Shown here one piece after another: positions 1 through 8,898 of a stretch of 64,000 nucleotides of DNA (the stretch's first letter is position 1; each line of letters opens with the position of its first letter). Origin of the DNA: Bacteroidales bacterium (lineage in GTDB: Bacteria > Bacteroidota > Bacteroidia > Bacteroidales > F082). A model generated the notes under the pieces. The model was not told the origin of the DNA and did not search any database. It saw only the letters and a program-made list of their open reading frames with translations. The DNA is taken from assembly GCA_019454985.1 (NCBI GenBank), contig JACFNF010000010.1, positions 35,965 to 99,964 of the forward strand, read 5' to 3'. The translations under genes and the position numbers were made by a program.

Positions 1-73
1 GTGATTTGAGGTGGAGTACTTTATGGTTGGTATCCTGAATGGCGGAGTTCGAAACGGGTTAAAATTATAACAA
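1..73. other. Short non-coding edge of window downstream of mnmE
   Basis: These 73 bases lie beyond the mnmE stop codon. I see no convincing hairpin terminator, RNA gene or reading frame in them. Any neighbouring gene lies outside the window. Confidence 0.4.
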
Positions 74-1477
74 TTATTTGCCGATGCAAAACTTACTGAA
101 GATATTGCCCAATAACTCATTTGTGTAAACCTGCCCTGTGATGGTTCCCAGATGATGAAGTGCTTTTCTCAGGTCGCTGGCGATCAAGTCGGTAGGGATG
201 TTGTGCAGAAGCCCGTTTTCCACTTCTTCCATTGCTTCACCGGCTTTCATCAGGGCATGATAATGACGGGCATTGCTCACAATGGTGTCGGCCTGTGCCG
301 CTGATTCGCGCACCGAGCGCAGCAAGCTGTCGGAAACAAGCTGGATGTTTTCCTTACGTTTGGCGGATATGAAAATAGTTTCGAGGTCAACCATCTCACT
401 AAAGTGTGATGGAGTTTCTTTAATTTGGTCAATTTTGTTGCCGATAAGAATAAATTTTTTGCTTTCGTCTTTCATCAAGCTTTTAAATTCGTCGAGCATT
501 TCTTCGGCAAGCTCTTTATTGCATGATGATAAGTCGCATACATAGAGGATAATCGAAGCCTGGTTGATTTTTTCATAAGTACGTTCAATACCAATGTTTT
601 CAATCAGATCGTCCGACTGACGCAGTCCGGCTGTGTCAATGAATCTGAAATTATATCCACCGATGACGATGGTGTCTTCGATGGCGTCGCGGGTGGTGCC
701 TGGAATTTCGCTTACGATGGCTTTTTCTTCGTTGAGCAGGGTATTGAGCAAGGTGGATTTACCCACGTTGGGTCGGCCGATGATGGCTACAGGGATACCC
801 GATTTCAGGACATTTCCGGTTTGAAAACTCTGGCTGAGCGACAGAATTTCGGCTTTGATCTCGCCGATAAGTTGCAAAAACTCTTTGCGATCGGCAAATT
901 CAACATCTTCTTCGGCGAAGTCTAACTCCAATTCAATCAGGGACGCAAAGTCAACCAATTTTTGTCGCAGTCCGGCAATTTTCTCCGAGAAACCGCCGCG
1001 CATCTGTTTGATGGCCAGGTCGTGTGTTGATTTCGAGTTGCTTGCAATGAGGTCGGCCACGGCTTCTGCCTGCGACAAGTCGAGCCTTTGTCGGGCAAAA
1101 GCTCTCATAGTGAATTCACCGGCGGTGGCCGGACGGGCACCGGCTTCTAAGACCAGGCTAAAAAGCCGTTGCTGTACATACACCGAGCCGTGGCAACTGA
1201 TTTCTACTACATCTTCGCCGGTATAAGAATGTGGCCCTTTGAAAACCGTGAGCAACACCTCATCGAGCAATTCGCCCTTGTCGTAAACAGAACCCAGATA
1301 GGCTTTGTGACTTACAATCCTGCCTTGCTGGAATTCCCTTGAGCGGGCAGAAAAAATGTTGAGCGCGATGGCCACGGCTTCAGAGCCCGAGAGTCGAAAT
1401 ACGGCAATGGCAGCCATGCCCGGTGCCGTAGATAGAGCGCAGATGGTATCGTTATTGAGGTAATCGAAATGTGTCAT
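74..1477 (-). CDS. mnmE: tRNA modification GTPase MnmE
   Basis: MnmE works with MnmG to install carboxymethylaminomethyl groups on U34 of tRNAs that read two-family-box codons. It acts in the cytoplasm with a folate-derived one-carbon unit and GTP. The 467 residues match the usual family length. The N-terminal tetrahydrofolate-binding domain spans about 1-120, followed by a helical domain into which a G domain is inserted. Visible G motifs are GRPNVGKS (234-241), TTRD (261-264), DTAG (281-284) and NKID (347-350). The protein ends in FCIGK, the conserved C-terminal Cys motif. The ATG start at 1477 sits about 20 nt downstream of a -7 type promoter at 1499-1506. It appears to be a single-gene unit. 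Identification is secure. Confidence 0.97.
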   Translation of the reverse strand: MTHFDYLNNDTICALSTAPGMAAIAVFRLSGSEAVAIALNIFSARSREFQQGRIVSHKAYLGSVYDKGELLDEVLLTVFKGPHSYTGEDVVEISCHGSVYVQQRLFSLVLEAGARPATAGEFTMRAFARQRLDLSQAEAVADLIASNSKSTHDLAIKQMRGGFSEKIAGLRQKLVDFASLIELELDFAEEDVEFADRKEFLQLIGEIKAEILSLSQSFQTGNVLKSGIPVAIIGRPNVGKSTLLNTLLNEEKAIVSEIPGTTRDAIEDTIVIGGYNFRFIDTAGLRQSDDLIENIGIERTYEKINQASIILYVCDLSSCNKELAEEMLDEFKSLMKDESKKFILIGNKIDQIKETPSHFSEMVDLETIFISAKRKENIQLVSDSLLRSVRESAAQADTIVSNARHYHALMKAGEAMEEVENGLLHNIPTDLIASDLRKALHHLGTITGQVYTNELLGNIFSKFCIGK

Positions 1478-1498
1478 GGCATTGAAATCTAATCAAGG

Positions 1499-1506
1499 CA
1501 AAGATA
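1499..1506 (-). promoter_or_regulatory. Putative Bacteroidota promoter (-7 element) for mnmE
   Basis: On the minus strand this reads TATCTTTG, an exact match to the Bacteroidota -7 consensus TAnnTTTG. A TTTTG run about 17 nt further upstream (1524-1528) could serve as the -33 element. It lies about 22 nt before the mnmE start. Confidence 0.6.
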
Positions 1507-1579
1507 ATGCCCAAAACGGGAAACAAAAAGCTTTTTGACATTGAAGATTTTTTTCAAAGGCCGGCCTTCTTTCCGAAAT

Positions 1580-3781
1580 TTATTGGCTGCCGCGGGGCAA
1601 AAACACACTGAAACAGCTTCCTTTGCCCGGCTGGCTCTCAATAGTGAGGCTGCCTCCATGCCGTTTCAGAAAATCACGGATGATGAGCAATCCAAGACCT
1701 GAGCCTTTCTCGTTTTGTGTGCCACGGGTGGAAATAACGCCTTCGTTTTTTTGCATCTGAGCCAGAATATCCGGTGAAATGCCAATGCCACTATCGGCAA
1801 TATTGACTTTCAGCCCTTCGGGACTTTCTTCGCTACTGACGGTGATGGTGCCTCCGGAATCGGTAAATTTAATGGCATTATTGATGAGATTACGGAAAAT
1901 GGTGAGCAACATTTCTTTGTCTCCAAACACCATGCTTTCTGGCGGGACATGGTTAGTAGCAATGATTTTTTTATTGTCGAGCCTCGACTTTAAAAAGATG
2001 AGTTCTTGCTCAATGAGTTGATGGACATCGAGATGGCTGGGGTTGTAGCTGATCTGACCTCGCTGGCTCATGGCCCATTGAAGCAAGTTTTCGAGCAGGG
2101 TAAAGGTGTTGTTGCTGTGGCTATAAAGCTGTTTCAAAACTTCAACTCTTTCCTCCGCACTCATATCGTCATAGCCTTCTATCACGAGTTGTAGAAATCC
2201 GAGCAGGGTGTTGAACGGACTCCGCAAATCATGACCGATGATGGAAAAAAGTATGTCCTTGGTTGTATTGAGCTCGTTGAGTTGTTGGTTTTGTGCCTCT
2301 TTAGCCCGATTTAGCTGCTCGAGGGCAATGGCGCTGCGCTTGATTTTTTGGCGGCTTCGTGCCAGCAAAATCAACAGCACGATGCCCGTCAATAAAGCGA
2401 CCAACACAATAATGGTGATGGTTTTTTGCAATTGAATGGTTTTCGATTTGCTTTCGTTTTCCTGCTTCAGGTGATGGTTTTCGAGGGCTTTTTTATCGGT
2501 CTCGTATTTTTCCTGGATCTCGAGGATGAAATTGCGGTTTGTGATAGCCGTCATGGAATCGTTCAGCGCAATAAAGTGTTTCAGATAGTCAATGGTCTCG
2601 AGATGTTTTTGTTGTTTTTCGGCCACCTCTGCCAATAGTTTGTAGGCTTGCACTTCCTGATTGAGGTCTTTGAAATCTTTGGCCATCCGAAGTGCTGATG
2701 CAAGGAGTTGACTTGCCTCATCAAGCTTGTTCTGTTTGTTGTACAACATGGCGAGCGAGAAGTCGTTCATCATCAGGCCATAACCTAATTGATATTGCTT
2801 GCATATTTCTTTTGATTTGAGGTAGGCTTCTTCGGCGTTGGTAAACTTGCCGAGGTCAAAATAAACACGGCCCATATTATGATAGTTGCGGGCCTGATCC
2901 ATCACAATATTTTCTTCGATCGAGATGTCAAGCGACTTCTTGTGGGCTTCTATTGCCTCATTAAATTTGCTTTGGGCTTCCAAAACAATCCCAATATTTC
3001 CGTAATTCATGGATTGGTTCACCTTGTTGTTTTGCTGCTGATTCAGCAACAGTGCGCGATTCAGGTATTCGAGTGCTTTGTCGTACTCTTTCAGGTTTTG
3101 CATAATCACGCCCAGATTGTTCAGGGTTACGGCCAACTGTTCGTTGTTTCCTAACTCTTCAAAAATCTTCACTGCCTGAAAATAATTCTCCGAAGCATTC
3201 TGGTATTCCGCTTTGCCCTCATACATTATTCCCAGATTGTTGTAACTCATGGCCAAAAACAAGGGATTGTCAATTTTACGGCTCAACTCAATACATTGTT
3301 CGAAATACCAGATGGCTGAGTCGCTCTGCTGTATGTTATAGAGATAGCGACCCATATTGGACAAAAAATCATATTGAAGCTGGTTGTCGGTATCGGGATG
3401 AATCAGGGGAGCAATTTTGCTAAGATAATGATGGGTTGAATCCAACCAACTCATTTCGAGGTATATCTCTGACAATAGAATCCAGTAGCGAGCTTGTGTT
3501 TCTTTATCGCCATGCGATTCTACTAAAGAACTTAACGACAACAACTTATCTTTTCTCTGCATCAGATTAACGGTCTGATCTTTTTTCAAGCGCGTAAACT
3601 CCTTAGTCAAATATGTTGTCAAAGTGTCGGCATCGGATGCTTTTGCGACAGTTACAAAAATTGTTGAAAACAGAAATAAAACAAAATACTGACGTGCAGA
3701 GTATTTTAATTTCTTAAAATTGTGCTGAAAAGACCTAATAAACCGGATTAAATCCTTTAAATACAAGGCTGACTGACTCAT
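1580..3781 (-). CDS. TPR-containing membrane sensor histidine kinase
   Basis: This is a sensor kinase of the tetratricopeptide type common in Bacteroidota. The N-terminus has a hydrophobic export segment (about residues 31-48). A long array of TPR units follows, with repeated NNLG and Y-x-x-A-L-E patterns at about 120-420. A transmembrane helix lies near 456-478 and a HisKA domain carries the phospho-acceptor in GHDLRSPFN (H517). The HATPase region shows the N box NLINNAIKF, DSGIGIS and GSGLGLL. The TPR part is probably periplasmic and the kinase part cytoplasmic. No response regulator is adjacent, so the partner is unknown. The ATG at 3781 is supported by a -7 motif about 20 nt upstream. Confidence 0.92.
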   Translation of the reverse strand: MSQSALYLKDLIRFIRSFQHNFKKLKYSARQYFVLFLFSTIFVTVAKASDADTLTTYLTKEFTRLKKDQTVNLMQRKDKLLSLSSLVESHGDKETQARYWILLSEIYLEMSWLDSTHHYLSKIAPLIHPDTDNQLQYDFLSNMGRYLYNIQQSDSAIWYFEQCIELSRKIDNPLFLAMSYNNLGIMYEGKAEYQNASENYFQAVKIFEELGNNEQLAVTLNNLGVIMQNLKEYDKALEYLNRALLLNQQQNNKVNQSMNYGNIGIVLEAQSKFNEAIEAHKKSLDISIEENIVMDQARNYHNMGRVYFDLGKFTNAEEAYLKSKEICKQYQLGYGLMMNDFSLAMLYNKQNKLDEASQLLASALRMAKDFKDLNQEVQAYKLLAEVAEKQQKHLETIDYLKHFIALNDSMTAITNRNFILEIQEKYETDKKALENHHLKQENESKSKTIQLQKTITIIVLVALLTGIVLLILLARSRQKIKRSAIALEQLNRAKEAQNQQLNELNTTKDILFSIIGHDLRSPFNTLLGFLQLVIEGYDDMSAEERVEVLKQLYSHSNNTFTLLENLLQWAMSQRGQISYNPSHLDVHQLIEQELIFLKSRLDNKKIIATNHVPPESMVFGDKEMLLTIFRNLINNAIKFTDSGGTITVSSEESPEGLKVNIADSGIGISPDILAQMQKNEGVISTRGTQNEKGSGLGLLIIRDFLKRHGGSLTIESQPGKGSCFSVFLPRGSQ

Positions 3782-3801
3782 AAATCGTTGTTTCTAATGG
3801 G

Positions 3802-3809
3802 CAAAGATA
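3802..3809 (-). promoter_or_regulatory. Putative -7 promoter element for the TPR sensor kinase
   Basis: The minus strand reads TATCTTTG, matching TAnnTTTG exactly, about 20 nt before the kinase start codon. No clear -33 TTTG is seen at the expected spacing. Confidence 0.5.
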
Positions 3810-3895
3810 AGATTCAAATAATGAAAAAAAAAGCATTTCATTAACAATTTAAAAATTCAACACCTCCTTTTTATAGGCACAAACACGGAATGGAT

Positions 3896-3903
3896 TACTT
3901 TTG
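3896..3903 (+). promoter_or_regulatory. Putative -7 promoter element for the GAPDH operon
   Basis: The plus strand reads TACTTTTG, an exact TAnnTTTG match, with a T-rich stretch at 3868-3872 at roughly -33 distance. It would give a leader of about 165 nt before the GAPDH start, long compared with other units here. A start site nearer the gene is not excluded. Confidence 0.4.
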
Positions 3904-4073
3904 TAAGGCGTTCCTTCCCGGAAAGAAGAATGAAAATCAACGCCCAAAAGGGATTTGCTTTGAATTCGATACTGAGTCCAAGTGGTTGGGATTGTGTTTT
4001 ATAGAGTGCTTCTCAAATAGGGATGACAATCAGATAAAATGATTATTTACGAAGATTTTTTAGCTGCTCACAG

Positions 4074-5084
4074 ATGATAAAAGTTGCAATCAACGGGTTT
4101 GGCCGCATTGGCCGCGTTACCTTTCGCGCTATGATGCGCCGCAGCGACATGCAGGTGGTCGCCGTGAACGATTTGGCTGATACCGCCAACCTTGTCCATT
4201 TACTGAAATACGATTCGGTTCATGGTTTTTTTCCTTACAAGGTTGAGACTGTTGGAGATCAAATGCTTGTCGAAGGCCGTCCGGTCAAAGTTTTTTCGGA
4301 GGCCGATCCGCGCCTTTTGCCTTGGGCGCAATTGGGAGTAGATGTTGTCATTGAATCAACGGGGATCTTCACCGATCCCGCTAAGGCATTGTGGCACGTT
4401 CATGATGCCGGCGCGCGAAAAGTGATTATCTCGGCTCCGGCCAAAGAAACATCGGAAAAAGTGCCTTATATTGTCCTGGGCGTGAATAACCACCTCATCC
4501 GGAAAACTGACCTGGTTATTTCTAATGCCTCCTGTACCACAAATAATGTGGCTCCGCTCATCAAAGTGCTTGATGACCTTTGGGGTGTTGAAAAAGGTTT
4601 CATCACAACCGTCCATTCTTATACCAAGGATCAGAATCTTGTGGATGGCCCGCATAGCGATTGGCGACGGGGCCGGGCAGCGGCAGCCTCCATCGTGCCT
4701 ACCACTACCGGCGCTGCCAAAGCGGCCACCCGCATCTTTCCCCATCTCAAAGGCAACCTCGGTGGAGCCGGAATACGTGTGCCTGTGGCCGATGGCTCGC
4801 TGACCGACCTCACCTGCACGCTCCGCGACTCCACCACGGTCGAAGAAATCAATCATGCTTTTAAGTTAGCCGCACAGCAAGGCCCACTGAAAGGGATATT
4901 GCAATACACCGAAGACCCCATCGTTTCGGTTGACGTGCTCGGAAATCCACATTCTGCTATCTTCGATGCCGGACTGACAGCCGTTCTTGGCGACAAAAAT
5001 AAATTGGTGAAAGTAGTAGCCTGGTACGACAACGAATCGGGTTATGCTCACCGGCTGGCTGAGCTTGTAGCTCTCTTTGCCTGA
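4074..5084 (+). CDS. gap: Type I glyceraldehyde-3-phosphate dehydrogenase
   Basis: This enzyme converts glyceraldehyde 3-phosphate, NAD+ and phosphate into 1,3-bisphosphoglycerate in glycolysis, and the reverse in gluconeogenesis. The Rossmann motif NGFGRIGR is at residues 7-14, and N32-D33 is the usual NAD-selecting pair. The catalytic Cys is C154 in SNASCTTN and the base is H181 in TVHSY. The S-loop reads DGPHSDWRRGRAAA, a mixture of the DWRGGR pattern of enterobacterial enzymes and the LRRARAAA pattern of the gap2 class. The C-terminal WYDNE motif is intact. At 336 residues it is of normal length. A FAD oxidoreductase follows 6 nt downstream, so the two are probably co-transcribed. Several long open frames overlap it in other phases because its codons are GC-rich; these are shadows. 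Confidence 0.96.
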   Translation: MIKVAINGFGRIGRVTFRAMMRRSDMQVVAVNDLADTANLVHLLKYDSVHGFFPYKVETVGDQMLVEGRPVKVFSEADPRLLPWAQLGVDVVIESTGIFTDPAKALWHVHDAGARKVIISAPAKETSEKVPYIVLGVNNHLIRKTDLVISNASCTTNNVAPLIKVLDDLWGVEKGFITTVHSYTKDQNLVDGPHSDWRRGRAAAASIVPTTTGAAKAATRIFPHLKGNLGGAGIRVPVADGSLTDLTCTLRDSTTVEEINHAFKLAAQQGPLKGILQYTEDPIVSVDVLGNPHSAIFDAGLTAVLGDKNKLVKVVAWYDNESGYAHRLAELVALFA

Positions 5085-5090
5085 CAGAGC

Positions 5091-6143
5091 ATGAAAACCG
5101 AAGTAATCATCGTTGGGCAGGGATTGGCCGGCAGTGTATTTTCGGCTTACCTGATGCAAAGCGGGATTCCTTTTGTCGTCTTTGATTGGCCTGAGCATAC
5201 AACCGCCTCGAAACTTGCTGCCGGAATCATGAACCCGGTTGTTTTTAAATATCTTACACTAAGCTGGGGCGCTCCCGAAGGTTTCTTTTCCTCACTCAAT
5301 TTTTATCTTCGTCTTCAAGAACAATTCAAAACGAATTTTTTTCATCCTTTACCAATTTTTAAGCTTTTTGATGGGGATGAATTGCAGCTGTGGCAGTCTA
5401 AATCAAACCATCGGACAATTTCCCCCTTTCTCGAAATTAACCCTAAAGCACATAGTTGGATTGAAGATGTAATTGCACCTTTTGGTTTTGGAAAGGTTGA
5501 ACCAGCAGCATGGTTAGATGTCCCGCTTTTTCTTAATATAATCCGCCGTGAACTTCTTCGCCGCAACTGTCTTTTTGAGATGCAGGTCGAATATCAGAAA
5601 ATTGATATTCAACCCGATGTAATCTTTTATGAAGGAATTCAGGCCAAGAGCATGGTGTTTTGCGAGGGCTGGTCAGTCAAAGATAATCCCTGGTTTGGCC
5701 AACTCCCTTTTCGTCCGGTAAAAGGCGAGATACTTACTGTGAGAATCCCGTATTTCCGACCGGAAGGTATTCTTACCAGAGAGGTTTTTCTGTTGCCTTT
5801 TGGCGATGGATTTTTCCGGCTTGGTTCAACCTACGATCGTGAAAACGTCAATACAATCACCACAAATGAGGCAAAAGAAGAGCTCCTTTCCAAATTGGCG
5901 CAGATGCTGCCCATGGATGTGGAAGTGTTGGAGCAGGTAGCAGGGGTAAGGCCTGCCATTGCTGATCGCAAGCCTGTGATCGGGCGGCATCCGCAGTATC
6001 AGCGTCTTTATCTGCTGAACGGTTTGGGTACAAAAGGAATACAATGGGCGCCGCTGGCAGCCGATGCTCTTCTCAAACTCATCCAAAACAATATTGAGTT
6101 GTCCAACGAAATCAACTTAAGACGATTTCACCGGTTCATCTAA
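5091..6143 (+). CDS. FAD-dependent oxidoreductase (DAO/DadA-like)
   Basis: The N-terminus carries the dinucleotide-binding fingerprint GQGLAGS (about residues 9-15) after a beta strand, as in flavoproteins of the D-amino-acid-oxidase superfamily. AAGIMNPV follows at about 44-51. The C-terminal part has GVRPAIADRKPVIG and NGLGTKG, which match the FAD-closing segment of this superfamily (also seen in MnmC and ThiO). The substrate cannot be read from the sequence; an amine or amino acid is likely. No partner MnmD methyltransferase domain is present. It starts 6 nt after GAPDH, and its last 27 nt overlap lpxH tail to tail, so no terminator fits between them. Confidence 0.8.
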   Translation: MKTEVIIVGQGLAGSVFSAYLMQSGIPFVVFDWPEHTTASKLAAGIMNPVVFKYLTLSWGAPEGFFSSLNFYLRLQEQFKTNFFHPLPIFKLFDGDELQLWQSKSNHRTISPFLEINPKAHSWIEDVIAPFGFGKVEPAAWLDVPLFLNIIRRELLRRNCLFEMQVEYQKIDIQPDVIFYEGIQAKSMVFCEGWSVKDNPWFGQLPFRPVKGEILTVRIPYFRPEGILTREVFLLPFGDGFFRLGSTYDRENVNTITTNEAKEELLSKLAQMLPMDVEVLEQVAGVRPAIADRKPVIGRHPQYQRLYLLNGLGTKGIQWAPLAADALLKLIQNNIELSNEINLRRFHRFI

Positions 6144-6905
6144 TAAAAACGAGCGAAGTTCTAACCGCTCTCCATCAAAAACGGCATAGGTGAAATGGGT
6201 AACCCAGTCGCCCAGAATGGTCAGTTGACAGCTCTCTGACAACGAAACCTGGATAGGGATATGGCGATGTCCAAACACAAAATAATTGATCGCAGGCTGC
6301 TGCTCGAGCTTTCTTTTGGCATAATGGTAAAGCATCTCGTTTTCGATTTCGACTTTAAAATCGTTTTTTTGTTCGCGGGCAATATTGGCAATCCGGCTTT
6401 TTCGCGAGAAATAGAGCCCCAGGCGTGTCCCCAGATCGGGATGCAGCCACCGGAAAAGCCATTGATTTAGCCGGTTTTCGAAAACTTTTTTAATCAGCTT
6501 ATATCCGGTATCCCCCGGACCAAGACCGTCGCCGTGAGCCAAAAAGAAAGTATTTTCATCAAACTTACAAACAAGCGCTTTGCGATGAAGAATCATCCCG
6601 ACTTCCTTTTGTAGATAATCGAAGGCCCAGATGTCGTGGTTTCCAAGGAAAACATGAACCGGAATACCGCTGTCAGTTAGCGATGCAATCATCCCAAGAA
6701 GTCGGGTATAACCTTTTGGTACAGCGGTTTTATATTCGAACCAAAAGTCGAACAAATCGCCCATGAGATATATCTCACGGGCGTTGTGACGGATACTTCC
6801 AAGCCATTGAACGAGTTTTTTTTCCCTGATTAAACTCTGCTCAGGGTTGGGCACTCCAAGGTGGAAGTCGGATGCAAAATAAATATGACTCCTGTTGTTG
6901 GCCAA
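6117..6905 (-). CDS. lpxH: UDP-2,3-diacylglucosamine diphosphatase (LpxH-type)
   Basis: LpxH hydrolyses UDP-2,3-diacylglucosamine to lipid X and UMP, the fourth step of lipid A synthesis, at the inner face of the cytoplasmic membrane. The calcineurin-like metal ligands are visible: D13-x-H15 (SDFHLG), D49 in MGDLFDF, GNHD (87-90), HGDG (H123) and GHRH (211-214). The length of 262 residues fits the family. No ATG or GTG is available upstream in frame, so the start is TTG at 6905, 10 nt after the punA stop. Translation is therefore probably coupled to punA. It is the third gene of a lpxK-punA-lpxH unit. Confidence 0.9.
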   Translation of the reverse strand: MANNRSHIYFASDFHLGVPNPEQSLIREKKLVQWLGSIRHNAREIYLMGDLFDFWFEYKTAVPKGYTRLLGMIASLTDSGIPVHVFLGNHDIWAFDYLQKEVGMILHRKALVCKFDENTFFLAHGDGLGPGDTGYKLIKKVFENRLNQWLFRWLHPDLGTRLGLYFSRKSRIANIAREQKNDFKVEIENEMLYHYAKRKLEQQPAINYFVFGHRHIPIQVSLSESCQLTILGDWVTHFTYAVFDGERLELRSFLLDEPVKSS

Positions 6906-6915
6906 GTTCCTGAAA

Positions 6916-7731
6916 TTAGAAAAGCGGTTCTTTGAGCAGTTCTTTGATCAGCATGGCCATTTTGGGCTGTGCGGCTGCGGCAGCCTCAATCACTTCTTCG
7001 TGCGAGATTTCCACAATTTTTCCTCTGACACCCAGGTCGCTGATCACCGACAGGGCAAACACCCTGAGGTTCATATGGCGTGCAACGATCACTTCAGGCA
7101 CGGTTGACATGCCCACAGCGTGGCCGCCAATGGCATTGATGTAATAATATTCTGCCGGAGTTTCAAAAGTGGGGCCGGTAACGGCTGTGTAAATGCCTTC
7201 GTGAACTTTGATTCCACAACGGCGAGCCACTTTGTGTGCAGTTTGGAGAATATGACGGTCGTAAGCTTCGCTCATGTCGGGGAAACGAACTCCGATGCGG
7301 TCGTCGTTACGCCCAATCAAAGGATTGGGCATCAGATTGATATGATCAGAAATCAACATGATGTCGCCAATCTCGAACTCAGCTTTCAGCCCGCCGCTGG
7401 CATTGCTGACTATGAGCAGCTCAATACCAAGTTGTTTCATTACCCGCACCGGAAAAGTTACTTCCTGCATGGTATAGCCTTCATAATAATGGAAGCGCCC
7501 TTGCATGGCAATAATATGGCGGCCACTGAGCTTCCCAAAGATAAGGCGGCCTTGATGACCATGAACCGTCGAAACCGGAAAATGGGGGATGTCTGCGTAG
7601 GGGATGGCTTTCTCAACCTCAATCTCGTTGACCAACTCGCCTAATCCGGTGCCAAGAATAATGCCTGCCTCCACCGGAGTTGGATACAGTTTCTTAATAA
7701 ATTCAGCTGTTTCTTTGATTTTTTCTAACAT
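6916..7731 (-). CDS. punA: Purine nucleoside phosphorylase (PNP-I, trimeric type)
   Basis: This enzyme phosphorolyses purine nucleosides to the free base and (deoxy)ribose-1-phosphate in the salvage pathway. Phosphate- and substrate-binding motifs of the trimeric PNP class are present: GTGLG (27-31), GHQGRL (58-63), QGRFHYYEG (77-85), VSNASGG near 113 and the base-binding segment around ETPAEYYY and GMSTVPE. At 271 residues it matches the family. The ATG at 7731 lies inside the end of lpxK (29-nt overlap), and lpxH follows after 10 nt. The gene is thus embedded between two lipid A genes with no functional link that I can see. Confidence 0.94.
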   Translation of the reverse strand: MLEKIKETAEFIKKLYPTPVEAGIILGTGLGELVNEIEVEKAIPYADIPHFPVSTVHGHQGRLIFGKLSGRHIIAMQGRFHYYEGYTMQEVTFPVRVMKQLGIELLIVSNASGGLKAEFEIGDIMLISDHINLMPNPLIGRNDDRIGVRFPDMSEAYDRHILQTAHKVARRCGIKVHEGIYTAVTGPTFETPAEYYYINAIGGHAVGMSTVPEVIVARHMNLRVFALSVISDLGVRGKIVEISHEEVIEAAAAAQPKMAMLIKELLKEPLF

Positions 7732-8758
7732 AATCTAACATCATTTCGTCAAAACTAATCCCTTTCGTCGAATGAAATGCCACTTCAATGGGCAGATAAA
7801 ACAACGGTATCTGTTCAAAGATGCGAAGATACTCAGAATCTCTGAATCGGACAGCGTCTTTCTCCGTTGTCACGATGATTTTGTTTTTGCCGATGATGTC
7901 GTTGAATTTTTTTTCGATAAGCTGAACGTCTTTTTCGGTGTATTGATGATGGTCAGGAAAGCTTAACTCAATAAGGACAGTGCATTGTGGCTGAAGGTAT
8001 TCTTTCAGCGGATAAGTATTGGCAATCCCGGTTACCAGCAACACACTCGAAAGATTTCGCGGAACGGCGAAATAACTGTTTTTTTGAACAGGTTTGAGTT
8101 TCCCGTATTTCAAATATGAGAAAAATAATTTCTGATGTGGCCTTGGCTTGATTTTACCGTAAAGCTCATCGGCAATAAAAGGCGAAAATACCGTAGGCGT
8201 CTTTGTTACGATAATGATATCTGCATTTTTTGCTGATTTTCTGTTATCGCGCAGTGTCCCTGTAGGGAATAGATAATCTTTCGTGTAAAGGTGATGATAG
8301 TCAGTGAGCAGGATGTTCATGCCGGACTTCACCGGAAGATGTTGAAAAGCATCATCGAGCAGGATGATGTCGGGGGCTTTTTCCATGGCAAGTAGAATCC
8401 GGATTCCACGTTTGCGCTTTTCGTCAACGGCTACAAAAATATCATTGAATTTGGTCAAAAATTGTTTGGGCTCATCGCCGATATCTGTAACTTTTGAATG
8501 GGCGTCGGCAAGCAAAAAACCACTCGTTTTGCGTTTATAGCCCCGGCTCAGCGTTGCAACCCTGTAGTTTGCCTTGAAAAGACGAATAAGATATTCAATG
8601 TGAGGCGTCTTTCCTGTTCCTCCCATACTCAAATTGCCCACCGAAATGACCGGGATATTGGCTGAATAACGATTCAGTAAACCCAGATCGTACAACAAAT
8701 GCCGTAACGCAATTGTCACCGAATAGAGCCAGCTGACGGGCAAAAGCAAATATCTCAT
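7703..8758 (-). CDS. lpxK: Tetraacyldisaccharide 4'-kinase
   Basis: LpxK phosphorylates the 4' position of the tetraacyldisaccharide-1-phosphate to form lipid IVA, at the inner membrane. The N-terminus is hydrophobic (MRYLLLPVSWLYS), as expected for its membrane anchor. The P-loop reads SVGNLSMGGTGKTP with GGTGKT at about 46-51, and the DDAFQH motif follows. I chose the ATG at 8758; the open frame extends to a TTG at 8782, but that start would add eight residues (MHIFYFFL) not needed by the family. About 351 residues is normal. It is the first gene of the lpxK-punA-lpxH unit. Confidence 0.93.
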   Translation of the reverse strand: MRYLLLPVSWLYSVTIALRHLLYDLGLLNRYSANIPVISVGNLSMGGTGKTPHIEYLIRLFKANYRVATLSRGYKRKTSGFLLADAHSKVTDIGDEPKQFLTKFNDIFVAVDEKRKRGIRILLAMEKAPDIILLDDAFQHLPVKSGMNILLTDYHHLYTKDYLFPTGTLRDNRKSAKNADIIIVTKTPTVFSPFIADELYGKIKPRPHQKLFFSYLKYGKLKPVQKNSYFAVPRNLSSVLLVTGIANTYPLKEYLQPQCTVLIELSFPDHHQYTEKDVQLIEKKFNDIIGKNKIIVTTEKDAVRFRDSEYLRIFEQIPLFYLPIEVAFHSTKGISFDEMMLDYVRKNQRNS

Positions 8759-8829
8759 CAGAAAGAAATAAAAAATGTGCAAAACAGCGTCTCCGACGCA
8801 ATATTAAACATATTTATTCAATATTAAGC

Positions 8830-8837
8830 TATCTTTG
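8830..8837 (+). promoter_or_regulatory. Putative -7 promoter element for the DUF34 operon
   Basis: The sequence TATCTTTG matches TAnnTTTG exactly and lies about 60 nt before the DUF34/NIF3 start codon, in the AT-rich divergent spacer between lpxK and that gene. Confidence 0.55.
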
Positions 8838-8898
8838 TACGATTGTATATAAAATAAGTTACCTTAATATCTATTTTTCAAGGAGTTTTCAAAGGTTT

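Noticed and set aside
4356..4864. Several long open frames inside GAPDH on both strands
   Set aside because: They overlap a certain, conserved gene whose GC-rich codons keep other frames open. None has a start context, motif or promoter of its own.
8783..8898. Repeated CAATATTA strings in the lpxK/DUF34 spacer as an operator
   Set aside because: Two copies of an AT-rich octamer in an AT-rich spacer are not convincing without symmetry or further copies.
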